DNA of 64,000 nt from Pannonibacter sp051860505 (GTDB lineage: Bacteria; Pseudomonadota; Alphaproteobacteria; Rhizobiales; Stappiaceae), in NCBI RefSeq assembly GCF_051860505.1, contig NZ_JBHYDX010000001.1, forward strand, positions 186,001 to 250,000, in the 5' to 3' direction. Under the pieces are notes generated by a model. The model was not told the DNA's origin. It searched no databases and worked only from the letters and a program-made list of their open reading frames with translations. Shown here one piece after another: positions 10,068 through 18,000 of this stretch. Position 1 is the stretch's first letter. Each line of letters begins with the position of its first letter. The position numbers and the translations under genes are program-made.

Positions 10068-10474
10068 TCGAAAAGCCTGTGCGTCCTACCGTCTTGCTGG
10101 GTCGTTCAGTTCTGCGCCTGCTTCATTGGAGCGGGACTGGCAATATCACTGTCGACTGGCGCGAAGACGCAAATCTCTCATTGGTTACGAACTGGGCCGG
10201 CATAGGTCCTCGTCTCGATCTGTCAGATTAGAGGTGGATCTCCCCGAGTGGACCCGCAGCTCACTATCCGAAAACATCTACGCTATTTGCCGACCTGATG
10301 ACAACAACCAGTCCTCGCATGACAGGCGTCTGCGATCCTGGCTGTGCATCAGACACGACAGCTCAGCCTGCGGGATACAAGGGCAAGATGACGCACGCAA
10401 GGCGAAAGCGGAAAGCATGCGCGTTTACTCCCGGCTAAGGGGCTGGTCCACCGTCGGTTCCCTCGCAAATGCAA
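10068..10474. other. Non-coding leader upstream of the polyketide synthase
   Basis: About 400 bases between the terminator of the methyltransferase gene and the start of the synthase gene. I see no convincing gene in it; the short open frames lack ribosome sites and family resemblance. It must contain the promoter of the rkpA-rkpG pair, and is moderately less GC-rich than the flanking genes, but I cannot pick out reliable -35/-10 hexamers. A weak AGGA lies about a dozen bases upstream of the synthase ATG. Confidence 0.5.
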
Positions 10475-10514
10475 CGGCCGGAAGACGTGATGTGGTCATC
10501 GCGTCTTCCGGCCG
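10475..10514 (-). terminator. Strong hairpin terminator after the MttB-type gene
   Basis: An 18-base-pair stem (10475-10492 with 10497-10514, one G-T pair) closes a four-base TGGT loop. Read on the minus strand it lies 21 bases after the stop of the methyltransferase gene and is followed by a moderately T-rich run (TTGCATTTG). It separates that gene transcriptionally from the polyketide synthase, which is on the same strand. Confidence 0.8.
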
Positions 10515-10535
10515 GTCTGTGAGATGCAGGTTGGA

Positions 10536-12077
10536 TCAGATGTTGCTGTCCGGGAACGAGGCCTTGCGCTGGGCCATGAAGGCAATCAGCGCCTCGTCGA
10601 TGGCCGGGTCGAGGGCCGGGGCGTCGTAGTCGGCCAGCATCTTCTTCCAGATCGCATTGGCGCGCCGGGCCGCATCCAGTTCGCCATCGGCGAGCCATTG
10701 CTCATAGGAATTGTTGTCAGCCACCTGCGAGCGGTAGAACGCGCTCTCGAAATTGCGCTGGGTGTGGTTCGCGCCAAGGAAGTGGCCGCCGGGACCGACT
10801 TCGCGCAGGGCGTCCATCGCCATGCCTTCTTCCGAGAGATCAATGCCCTTGGCCAGCACATGCATCATGCCGAGCTGGTCGGCGTCCATGACGAATTTCT
10901 CATAGGACGAGCACAGCCCGCCCTCCAGCCAGCCGGCGGCGTGGAGGCAGAAGTTGACGCCCGACACCACGGTCGCCGCAATCGTCTGGGCCGACTCCTG
11001 TGCCGATTGCGCATCCGGTACCTTCGACGATGTGAAGGATCCGCCCGAGCGGAAGGGCAGGTTCAGCCGCCGCGCCAGCTTGGACGCTCCGTTGAGCAGC
11101 AGCGTGCCTTCCGGGCTGCCGAAGGTGGGGGCGCCGGACTGCATCGAGATCGACGACACGAAGGCGCCGAACACCACCGGTGCACCCGGGCGAATGAGCT
11201 GCGTCAGCGCGCAGCCGGCCAGCGCCTCCGCCAGCACCTGCGCCAGCGTGCCAGCGACCGTCACCGGGCTCATGGCACCGGCGAGGATGAAGGGCGAGAC
11301 GATGCAGGCCTGGTTTGCCTTGGCATAGACCTTCAGCGCACCGAGCATGGTGGCATCGAAGACCAGCGGCGAGTTGGCGTTGATCAGCTGGATCATGACG
11401 CAGTTCTGGTCGACGAACTCCTCGCCGAACAGGATCTGCGCCATCTTGACCGAATCTTCCGCCCGTTCCGGATGGGTGACCGAGCCCATGAACGGCTTGT
11501 CCGACCATTTCATGTGCGCATAGACCATGTCGAAATGGCGCTTGTTCACCGGCAGGTCGACCGGTTCGCACACCGTACCGCCCGAATGGTGCATGTAGGG
11601 CGACAGGTAGGACAGCTTCACGAAATTGCGGAAGTCCTCAATGGTGCCATAGCGGCGGCCCTTGTCGAGGTCTGTGACGAACGGGGGGCCATAGACCGGG
11701 GCGAAGACCAGGTTGTTGCCGCCGATGACCACGTTGCGCGCCGGATTGCGCGCGTGCTGGACGAACTGCGACGGCGCGGTCTTGACGATCTGCTGCAGCA
11801 TCCCTTTGGAAAAGCGAACCCGCTCGCCCTGGATATCGGCCCCGGCCTCCTTCCAGATCGCGATCGTCTCCGGATCGTCGCGGAACTCGATGCCGATCTC
11901 CTGCAGGATCACATCGGCCTGAGCCTCGATCTGCGCCGCGCCTTCATCCGACAGCACGTCATAGATCGGAATGCCGCGGGTGATATAGGGCAGGCCAAGC
12001 CCGCCCGCACCGCTTGCACGGGCTTCACGGCGCGCGCTGCGCCCCCGGCGGCCGGCAGATACTGCGACATCAGACAT
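10536..12077 (-). CDS. MttB-family (trimethylamine methyltransferase family) corrinoid methyltransferase, non-pyrrolysine
   Basis: A 513-residue member of the MttB superfamily, which moves a methyl group from a quaternary or tertiary amine to a Co(I) corrinoid protein. The frame is continuous without an internal amber codon, so it belongs to the non-pyrrolysine branch whose characterised members act on glycine betaine and related quaternary amines rather than trimethylamine. The start is the ATG at 12077, preceded by GGGAG. Residues 9-28 form an arginine/glycine/alanine-rich leader (GRRGRSARR) before the catalytic barrel. It diverges from the dimethylglycine dehydrogenase-like gene and ends at an 18-bp terminator. 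A matching corrinoid protein, methyl-THF methyltransferase and reactivase lie at 20-26 kb. Betaine as substrate is inferred from these neighbours; proline betaine or carnitine-type compounds are alternatives. Confidence 0.9.
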   Translation of the reverse strand: MSDVAVSAGRRGRSARREARASGAGGLGLPYITRGIPIYDVLSDEGAAQIEAQADVILQEIGIEFRDDPETIAIWKEAGADIQGERVRFSKGMLQQIVKTAPSQFVQHARNPARNVVIGGNNLVFAPVYGPPFVTDLDKGRRYGTIEDFRNFVKLSYLSPYMHHSGGTVCEPVDLPVNKRHFDMVYAHMKWSDKPFMGSVTHPERAEDSVKMAQILFGEEFVDQNCVMIQLINANSPLVFDATMLGALKVYAKANQACIVSPFILAGAMSPVTVAGTLAQVLAEALAGCALTQLIRPGAPVVFGAFVSSISMQSGAPTFGSPEGTLLLNGASKLARRLNLPFRSGGSFTSSKVPDAQSAQESAQTIAATVVSGVNFCLHAAGWLEGGLCSSYEKFVMDADQLGMMHVLAKGIDLSEEGMAMDALREVGPGGHFLGANHTQRNFESAFYRSQVADNNSYEQWLADGELDAARRANAIWKKMLADYDAPALDPAIDEALIAFMAQRKASFPDSNI

Positions 12078-12407
12078 GGGGTAGCTCCCGGAAAAGATCC
12101 TGCGTTGCTTTCAACGTCGCTCTCACTGTCGGCCAGGCCGCAGCAAAAGCCCGTCAAGGAACCGTCTCAGGCTACTCTATTTGCGGCATCCACCCAGCCG
12201 GATCATGTGCTGCAGCGCTTGCTGGAAAACGACACGGCGTGTCGCCGGCGTGATGCTGCCATGACGCAATTAGGCCAATTGCCCGCCGGGTCGCACCCGA
12301 TACTGCCGCTCATGGATTTGGCACCCGCGCCGCCCCTCCTGCCGGACGCGGGCTTTCGCTGCCGGACGCTGCGCCGGCGCGAGGTCGCGAGTGAAAAGGG
12401 ATACGAA
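12078..12407. promoter_or_regulatory. Divergent promoter region of the mttB-like and dehydrogenase genes
   Basis: A 330-base gap between two divergent genes that should be co-regulated. I see no gene here. Each side has a good ribosome site (GGGAG for the minus-strand gene; AAGGGA at 12396-12401 for the plus-strand gene). I looked for a cobalamin-riboswitch B12 box and did not find one. Any operator for the GbdR-like regulator at 31.1 kb would be expected here, but I could not define a repeated half-site by eye. Confidence 0.55.
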
Positions 12408-14969
12408 ATGTCTGCATTTCCCGAGAAGGCAAAGATCGTCATCATCGGCCTCGGCGGCATCGTCGGCGCCTCGGTGGCCCATCACCTGATCGAGCGCGGC
12501 TGGGACGACATCGTCGGCATCGACAAGTCCGGCATCCCCACCGACATCGGCTCCACCGCCCACGCCTCCGACTTCTGCTACACCACCAGCCACGACTACC
12601 TGTCGGTCTGGACGACGCAATACTCCATCGATTTCTTCGAGAAGATGGGCCACTATGCCCGCATCGGCGGTCTGGAGGTCGTGCGCAAGGGCCATGACAG
12701 CTGGATGGAAGAGGTCAAGCGCAAGCTCTCCTCCGCCCGCGCCTTTGGCACGAGAGCCCATTACGTCTCCCCGTCCGAGATCAAGTCACTGTTCCCCCTC
12801 ATTGAGGAGGGTGAGGTGATGGGCGGCCTGTTCGATCCCGACGCCGGCCTCGTCGTGCCGCGGTCGCAGACCGTGGCCGGCAAGCTCGTCGACCAGGGCG
12901 AAGCAAGCGGCAAGCTCAAGGTCTTCGCCAACACCCCGGCCCAGTCGCTGATCGTCGAGGGCGGCCGCATCAAGGGCGTCGTCACCCATCGTGGAACGAT
13001 CATGGCCGACCATGTCATCGTCTGCGCCGGGCTTTGGGGCCGGTTGATTGCCGAGATGGTGGGCGAGGACCTGCCGGTCATGCCGGTCGACCATCCGCTG
13101 ACCTTCTTCGGCCCGTTCAACGAGTTCGAGGGCACGGGCAAGGAAATCGGCTACCCGCTGCTGCGCGACCAGGGCAACTCTGCCTATATGCGCGACACCG
13201 GCGACCCGAAGACCACCGAGGGCGGCCAGATCGAGTGGGGCTACTACGAGACCGACAACCCGCGCATGTGCCACCCGCGCGACCTTCTGGAAAAGCATCA
13301 GGCCCGCCTGTCGCCGTCGCAGCGCGACCTTGAGCTGGAGCAGGTGATAGTCCCGCTGGAGCGCGCCATGGAGCTGACGCCGGTGCTGGCCGAACTGGGC
13401 TACAACGAGAGCCACTCCTTCAACGGCCTGTTGCAGGTCTCCGCCGCCGGCGGCCCGTCCTGCGGCGAGAGCCAGAAGGTGAGGGGGCTGTGGTACTGCG
13501 TCGCCATCTGGGTCAAGGACGGCCCGGGCTACGGCAAACTCATCGCCGACTGGATCACCGACGGGCGCACCGACATCGACCACAATTCCATCGACTATTC
13601 GCGCTTCTACAAGCATCAGCTGACGGAGAAATTCATCGAGGGACGCGCTCACGAGGCCGCCCAGAAGATCTACTATCCCGCCGTCCACACCCGCGAGCCC
13701 TATGTCTCGGGTCGCGGTGCCAAGCGCTCGCCCTTCTATGATCGCGAAGTGGCGCTGGGCGGCTATTTCATGGAGCTGGGCGGCTGGGAACGCGCCCATG
13801 GCTACAAGGCCAACGAGCACCTTCTGGAGAAATATGGCGACCGCGTGCCGGTGCGCGCCAACGAATGGGACAACCGCCACTTCTGGCGCGTCTCCAACGC
13901 CGAGCATCTCGCCATGAGCGAGGACTGCGGCATGGTCAATCTCAGCCACTTCTACATCTTCGACGTGGAAGGGCCGGACCATGTGGAGCTGATGGAATGG
14001 CTTTGCGCGGCCAAGATCGGCGGCGATGCCAACATCGGCAAGGGCATCTACACCCATTTCCTCGATGACGAGGGCATGGTCCGCGCCGACCTCACCGTGA
14101 TCCGCTTAGGTGACCGCTGCCGCATCATCGACGGCGCCGACGCCGGTCCGCGCGATTTCCACTACGTGAAGCGCACCGCCGAGGACAAGGGCTTCAACGT
14201 CACCGTCACCGATGTCTCGGAAGCCTATGTCACCATCGGCGTCTGGGGCCCCAACGCCCGCGCCAAGCTGAAGCAGGTGGTGGCCGACCCGGCCGGGCTC
14301 GACCCGGAGGCCTTCGCCTTTGCTGCCATCAAGCCGATCCAGATCGCCGGCAAGACCGTCTCCGCCTTCCGCATCTCCTATGTCGGCGAGCAGGGCTGGG
14401 AACTGCACATGAAATACGAGGATGGCCTTGCCGTCTGGGACGCGCTGCAGGCCGCCGGCATCATGGCCTTCGGCGTCGAGACCTACGCCAACTCCCGCCG
14501 CATGGAAAAGAGCCTGCGGCTGCAGAACGCCGATCTCCTCACCCAGTACAACCTGATCGAGGCCGATCTTGCCCGTCCGAAGGTCAAGGAGGCCGACTTC
14601 CGCGGCAAGGCCAGGCACCTGGAGTACAAGGCGCGCGACAGGCAGCCGGCCATGCTCTGCACGCTGGTGATCACCGGCAATATCGATGCCTCGGGCGTCG
14701 CCCGCTACCCCGTCGGCTCCATGCCGGTGGTGGACCCGGCCACCGGCGCGGTCCTCGTCGACAGCCTCGGCCGCCGCTCCTACACCACCTCCGTCGCCTT
14801 TGGCCCGACCATCGGCAAGAACATCGCGCTGGCCTACCTGCCCGCAGCCTATGCGCAAGTTGGCCGCAAGCTGACCGTTGAATATTTCAACGAGAGCTTC
14901 CCCGTCGAGGTCGCCGCCGTGGGCTACAAGCCGCTGTATGACCCGGAGAACCTGAAGCCGCGCAGCTGA
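12408..14969 (+). CDS. Dimethylglycine/sarcosine dehydrogenase-like flavoprotein (FAD + GcvT domains)
   Basis: An 853-residue fusion: an N-terminal DAO-type FAD domain with the dinucleotide motif GLGGIVGAS (residues 14-22), and a C-terminal tetrahydrofolate-binding aminomethyltransferase (GcvT) domain from about residue 430. In the family an N-terminal histidine near a GST-x-HA context holds FAD covalently; here GSTAHAS supplies H52. Such enzymes demethylate dimethylglycine or sarcosine, pass electrons to ETF and trap the carbon as 5,10-methylene-THF. The chosen ATG follows AAGGGA; the frame is open for a further 1.9 kb upstream, but that part is antisense to the MttB gene and lacks resemblance to anything. 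It would take the product of betaine demethylation further. Exact substrate among N-methyl amino acids is not determinable from sequence. Confidence 0.88.
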   Translation: MSAFPEKAKIVIIGLGGIVGASVAHHLIERGWDDIVGIDKSGIPTDIGSTAHASDFCYTTSHDYLSVWTTQYSIDFFEKMGHYARIGGLEVVRKGHDSWMEEVKRKLSSARAFGTRAHYVSPSEIKSLFPLIEEGEVMGGLFDPDAGLVVPRSQTVAGKLVDQGEASGKLKVFANTPAQSLIVEGGRIKGVVTHRGTIMADHVIVCAGLWGRLIAEMVGEDLPVMPVDHPLTFFGPFNEFEGTGKEIGYPLLRDQGNSAYMRDTGDPKTTEGGQIEWGYYETDNPRMCHPRDLLEKHQARLSPSQRDLELEQVIVPLERAMELTPVLAELGYNESHSFNGLLQVSAAGGPSCGESQKVRGLWYCVAIWVKDGPGYGKLIADWITDGRTDIDHNSIDYSRFYKHQLTEKFIEGRAHEAAQKIYYPAVHTREPYVSGRGAKRSPFYDREVALGGYFMELGGWERAHGYKANEHLLEKYGDRVPVRANEWDNRHFWRVSNAEHLAMSEDCGMVNLSHFYIFDVEGPDHVELMEWLCAAKIGGDANIGKGIYTHFLDDEGMVRADLTVIRLGDRCRIIDGADAGPRDFHYVKRTAEDKGFNVTVTDVSEAYVTIGVWGPNARAKLKQVVADPAGLDPEAFAFAAIKPIQIAGKTVSAFRISYVGEQGWELHMKYEDGLAVWDALQAAGIMAFGVETYANSRRMEKSLRLQNADLLTQYNLIEADLARPKVKEADFRGKARHLEYKARDRQPAMLCTLVITGNIDASGVARYPVGSMPVVDPATGAVLVDSLGRRSYTTSVAFGPTIGKNIALAYLPAAYAQVGRKLTVEYFNESFPVEVAAVGYKPLYDPENLKPRS

Positions 14970-15107
14970 TAGTGCGTTGGTGGCTCACGGCCCTTGCCTG
15001 TCTTGTGGCGGGGGGCGCAGGTCTGAACACGGCCCCCGGGCGCCCCTCACACCACTTCACCAGGGTGAGGGGCATGAGGCGAACGAGCTGCGTCCAGTCC
15101 TCGGGTG

Positions 15108-15208
15108 TCGTCCCGGTTTGCCGCATGGCGGCAAGACCGGGATCCAGTAAGCGCGGCGGGGGATGGTGAAGACAGGGGATACTGGATCCCCGCCTTCTCG
15201 GGGATGAC
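15108..15208. repeat. Inverted repeat element with GGGATCCAGTA arms
   Basis: Two inverted units at 15108-15149 and 15180-15208 share outer GTC-A/G-TCCC and GGGATCCAGTA ends. The left unit contains its own dyad (TTGCCGC-ATG-GCGGCAA type) and the right one a short CCCCG/CGGGG dyad. The design is that of dispersed intergenic palindromes seen in many Rhizobiales genomes. It lies in the 664-base gap 14970-15633 between the dehydrogenase and the homocysteine methyltransferase genes, in which I see no gene. A separate dyad near 15043-15074 (CCCCTCAC/GTGAGGGG) could terminate the dehydrogenase transcript. Confidence 0.65.
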
Positions 15209-15327
15209 AGGAGTGGGTGGTGGTCCGGGGGCACATCCGCCTCCTTGCCCGCCGGATCGCTCACTTCCTCTCCCCCCCGCCCGCCCCTGGGGGGGAGAGA
15301 GATGCTCTCGGCCCAGCTGGGAGCCCC

Positions 15328-15447
15328 CTCGTCGCTCCTGCGCAGGCAGGAGCCCAGTACCCACTGGGCTGAATTGGGTTTCTCAGGCTGTCGCCAGACA
15401 ATCAATCGCCTCGGTTACTGGGCTCCTGCCTGCGCAGGAGCGACGAG
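15328..15447. repeat. 120-bp element with perfect 32-bp terminal inverted repeats
   Basis: Positions 15328-15359 and 15416-15447 are exact reverse complements over 32 bases, with a 56-base spacer. Each arm contains its own smaller dyad (CTCCTG-CGCAGGAG type). The spacer has no open frame. The size and perfect arms resemble a REP doublet or a miniature inverted-repeat element; no flanking target duplication is obvious to me. It lies about 190 bases upstream of the homocysteine methyltransferase start. Confidence 0.85.
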
Positions 15448-15633
15448 GGGCGATGCTGAAGCGCCCCCACCCAAAAGCCGTTTTCCCGACACTTGCCGGT
15501 GCAATCGGGCTTGAGGGGCGGGTGGGGGTGAGGGATGCTGGGGCAAAGTGCCCGTGATGCGTCGGCTGGCTGGGCAAACAGCGGCCTGGTCCAGAGCGCC
15601 CCCAAACACTGAGACAGCCCCGGAAAGACGACC

Positions 15634-16644
15634 ATGAGCAAGCTTGAAACCCTCCTTGCCGAAAAGGGCGTGCTGCTGGCCGATGGCGCGACCGGCACCA
15701 ACCTGTTCCAGATGGGCCTGACCTCCGGCGATGCGCCGGAGCTGTGGAACGTCGACGAGCCGGAGAAGATCAAGGCGCTGCACCGGGCCTTTGTCGAGGC
15801 GGGCGCGGATATCCTCCTCACCAACACCTTCGGCGCCAACCGCCACCGGATGAAGCTGCACAAGGTGGAACACCGGGTGGTGGAGCTGAACGCCGCTGCC
15901 GCGCGCCTGGCCCGGGCGGTTGCCGAGGAGGTGGAGCGCGAGGTGCTGATTGCCGGCTCCATCGGCCCCACGGGCGAACTTCTGGTGCCGCTCGGCGCGC
16001 TCACCTATGAGGGCGCGGTTGCGGCCTTTGCCGAGCAGATCGAGGGGCTGAAGGCGGGCGGCGTCGACATTCTCTGGGCCGAGACCATGTCCGCGCCGGA
16101 GGAAATGCAGGCAGCGGCGGAGGCGGCCAAGGGCTCCGGCCTGCCGCTGGTGATCTCGGCCAGTTTCGACACCGCCGGCCGCACCATGATGGGCCTCACT
16201 CCAAAGGCGCTGACGGAAGTCACCTCGACCTTCGCCTGCACGCCGACAGTGGTGGGTGCAAACTGCGGCGTCGGCGCCTCGGATCTGCTCGCCACCATCC
16301 TGCAGCTGTCGGAAGCAAATCCGGAGGCGATCATCCTTGCCAAGGGCAATTGCGGCATTCCGGTCATCCAGGGCGACAAGGTGGTCTATTCCGGCACGCC
16401 GGAGCTGATGGAAACCTATGCCCACATGGCGCTGAACGCCGGCGCGCGCATCGTCGGCGGCTGCTGCGGCACCTCGCCGCTTCACCTTGCCGCCATGCGC
16501 AAGGCGCTCGACAGCCACACCCCCGGCCCACGCCCGACGCTGGACGACATCATCCGCGACATCGGCCCGCTCAACTCCCCACCGAACGAAAACGCCGGCG
16601 AGGGGCGGGGCGGCGAGGGCCGCAGGGGCCGCCGGAGGGGGTAA
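15634..16644 (+). CDS. Homocysteine S-methyltransferase-domain protein (betaine-homocysteine methyltransferase-like)
   Basis: A 336-residue zinc-dependent methyltransferase of the Pfam S-methyl_trans family, which transfers a methyl group from a donor such as betaine, S-methylmethionine or a methylated corrinoid to homocysteine. The N-terminal DGATGTN and the three zinc-ligand cysteines, one in GANCG (about residue 211) and two in GGCCGT (about 277-278), are present, so it should be active. Start ATG follows GGAAAGACG. The last about 19 residues are a glycine/arginine-rich tail ending GRRGRRRG that is not part of the fold. In this locus it offers a second route for the first methyl group, making methionine. 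It may be expressed with the upstream dehydrogenase or from its own promoter after the repeat-filled gap. Confidence 0.87.
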   Translation: MSKLETLLAEKGVLLADGATGTNLFQMGLTSGDAPELWNVDEPEKIKALHRAFVEAGADILLTNTFGANRHRMKLHKVEHRVVELNAAAARLARAVAEEVEREVLIAGSIGPTGELLVPLGALTYEGAVAAFAEQIEGLKAGGVDILWAETMSAPEEMQAAAEAAKGSGLPLVISASFDTAGRTMMGLTPKALTEVTSTFACTPTVVGANCGVGASDLLATILQLSEANPEAIILAKGNCGIPVIQGDKVVYSGTPELMETYAHMALNAGARIVGGCCGTSPLHLAAMRKALDSHTPGPRPTLDDIIRDIGPLNSPPNENAGEGRGGEGRRGRRRG

Positions 16645-16696
16645 AAGGGACCGGCGCGGTGGCAGCCGGTTTCAGCCGGGCGCAAATTGATCCAGA

Positions 16697-16730
16697 GTGA
16701 CCAAAGCGGCTGACGTCACTTTGGGTCAAC
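16697..16730. promoter_or_regulatory. Candidate operator upstream of tctC
   Basis: Imperfect inverted repeat: GTGACCAAAG at 16697-16706 and CTTTGGGTCAAC at 16719-16730, flanking an 8-base perfect palindrome TGACGTCA at 16711-16718. It lies about 80-115 bases before the transporter start, a normal place for a regulator site. No regulator can be assigned by eye. Confidence 0.4.
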
Positions 16731-16811
16731 GCCGAGTTCTGCTCCGCTCAAAGCCGATCTGAATATTCGTCTAGGCTTCCTTTCGCTGATTACAGTTTGG
16801 GAGGAGCCAAC

Positions 16812-17867
16812 ATGATCGGGAAATTTTCAAAATATACACGCAAGGCCGTCGCTGCCTTGACAGTCGCAGCGGGTGTTTCCTTGCTTGCGTTTTCTGCAAG
16901 TGCACAGGATGCGGAGCAATTCTACAAGGGCAAGACCATCCGGGTCATGAGCACCACTGGTGCCGGTGGTACGATGGATCTCTACTTGCTGCTGATGATG
17001 AAGCACATGACCAAGCATCTGCCGGAGGGGGCGGAACTGGTGCTTGAACATCGTCCGGGGGCAGGAACAATCCTCGGCACCAACCACCTGTTCAACGCCG
17101 CCCCGCGCGATGGGTCCTACTTCGGCATGCTGGGACCTGGCTTTGCCATCGTACCCTTCGCCTATCCCGAGGAAGCGCGGTGGAAGCCGCTCGAATTCAT
17201 CCAGATTGGCCGGCTGGTCGATCTGCCGCGTGTCTTCGTGGCGCGGGCTGACAGCGGCATCACGACAATCGAGGACGCAAAGACCATCGAAGCGACCCAT
17301 GCGGTGCTCAATCCGGGCGACCTGACCGACATGATGATGACGCTGGTCAACCAGACCCTCGACACCCGCTTCAAGCGTATCCCAGGTTACAATGGCGGCG
17401 GACCTGCTTTCCTGGCCATGGAGCAGGGCGAGGTGCAGAGCACCACGGCCGAGCCGGGCAACCTGATGGCCAACAAGTGGCATCTGGTCGAGGACGGGAC
17501 CGTGAAGGTCCTGGCCCAGTTCGGCCTGGCGCCGGTGCCAGGACTTGATGGTGTGCCGATGGTGACCGAGATGGTGCCGGCCGATCATCCCTTGCATGGT
17601 GCCGTGCAGGCAACGGCGGCAACGGCGGCTCACGGCCTGTCCGTCAGCTTCCCGCCGGAGGTGCCGCAGGACCGGGTTGACTACCTGCGTGAAGTCCTCG
17701 CCAAGACGATGGCCGATCCGGAACTGCTCGCCGAAGCCAAGGAACGCAAGATCCTGATCAACTATGCATCAGGCCCGGATCTGGAAAAGGCTGCGGCAAC
17801 TGCCGTCGAGCAACCCGATGCCGTCAAGGCCTGGTTCTTCGAACTGGCTCAGTCGGCGAAAAAGTAA
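16812..17867 (+). CDS. TctC-type periplasmic substrate-binding protein
   Basis: A 351-residue solute receptor of the tripartite tricarboxylate transporter family. It starts at the ATG preceded by GGGAGGAG (16800-16806), not the in-frame TTG 15 bases earlier. The N-terminus is a signal peptide: basic start, hydrophobic core AALTVAAGVSLLAF and an ASA-Q cleavage site near residue 31. The mature part has the family's AEQFYKGKTI start and a PGAGT ligand-loop segment. The membrane component follows after a hairpin. Substrate is unknown; the surrounding methylated-amine genes suggest a betaine-related or organic acid compound, but TctC proteins bind many carboxylates. Confidence 0.9.
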   Translation: MIGKFSKYTRKAVAALTVAAGVSLLAFSASAQDAEQFYKGKTIRVMSTTGAGGTMDLYLLLMMKHMTKHLPEGAELVLEHRPGAGTILGTNHLFNAAPRDGSYFGMLGPGFAIVPFAYPEEARWKPLEFIQIGRLVDLPRVFVARADSGITTIEDAKTIEATHAVLNPGDLTDMMMTLVNQTLDTRFKRIPGYNGGGPAFLAMEQGEVQSTTAEPGNLMANKWHLVEDGTVKVLAQFGLAPVPGLDGVPMVTEMVPADHPLHGAVQATAATAAHGLSVSFPPEVPQDRVDYLREVLAKTMADPELLAEAKERKILINYASGPDLEKAAATAVEQPDAVKAWFFELAQSAKK

Positions 17868-17879
17868 GGCCCGAGACAA

Positions 17880-17910
17880 GGCGGCGCCCCGGCGTGGGGC
17901 GTCGCCGTTT
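17880..17910 (+). terminator. Intercistronic hairpin between receptor and permease genes
   Basis: An 11-base-pair stem (17880-17890 with 17896-17906, one G-T pair) with a five-base loop, followed by only GTTT. It begins 13 bases after the tctC stop. A partial terminator or 3'-end protecting stem here would raise receptor over permease expression, a common arrangement in binding-protein-dependent transporters. Confidence 0.55.
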
Positions 17911-18000
17911 GCCTTGGGGCGAAGACACTGTGCGGCGCCGTCTGGCCACAGCTCAACGGTCAGTTATGGCGCGCCTTCCTGCGATTTCCGGAGACATAAC

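Noticed and set aside
10536..12077. Pyrrolysine-type MttB
   Set aside because: The coding frame has no internal amber codon and no Pyl genes are in the window.
10524..12407. A 1.9-kb in-frame upstream extension of the dimethylglycine dehydrogenase-like gene
   Set aside because: It is wholly antisense to the MttB-type gene, has no family resemblance, and a good ribosome site and family-type N-terminus occur at 12408.
12078..12407. Cobalamin riboswitch upstream of corrinoid genes
   Set aside because: No B12-box consensus or long leader structure found here or at 26255-26395.
15040..15450. CRISPR array
   Set aside because: The repeats are inverted pairs of different sequence, not regularly spaced direct repeats.
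15415..16518. 367-codon minus-strand frame opposite the homocysteine methyltransferase
   Set aside because: Antisense shadow of a well-supported gene and runs through the inverted repeat.
17764..18000. Longer N-terminus of the TctA-TctB protein
   Set aside because: It would overlap tctC and the intercistronic hairpin; the GTG at 18001 has a ribosome site and gives the normal TctA start.
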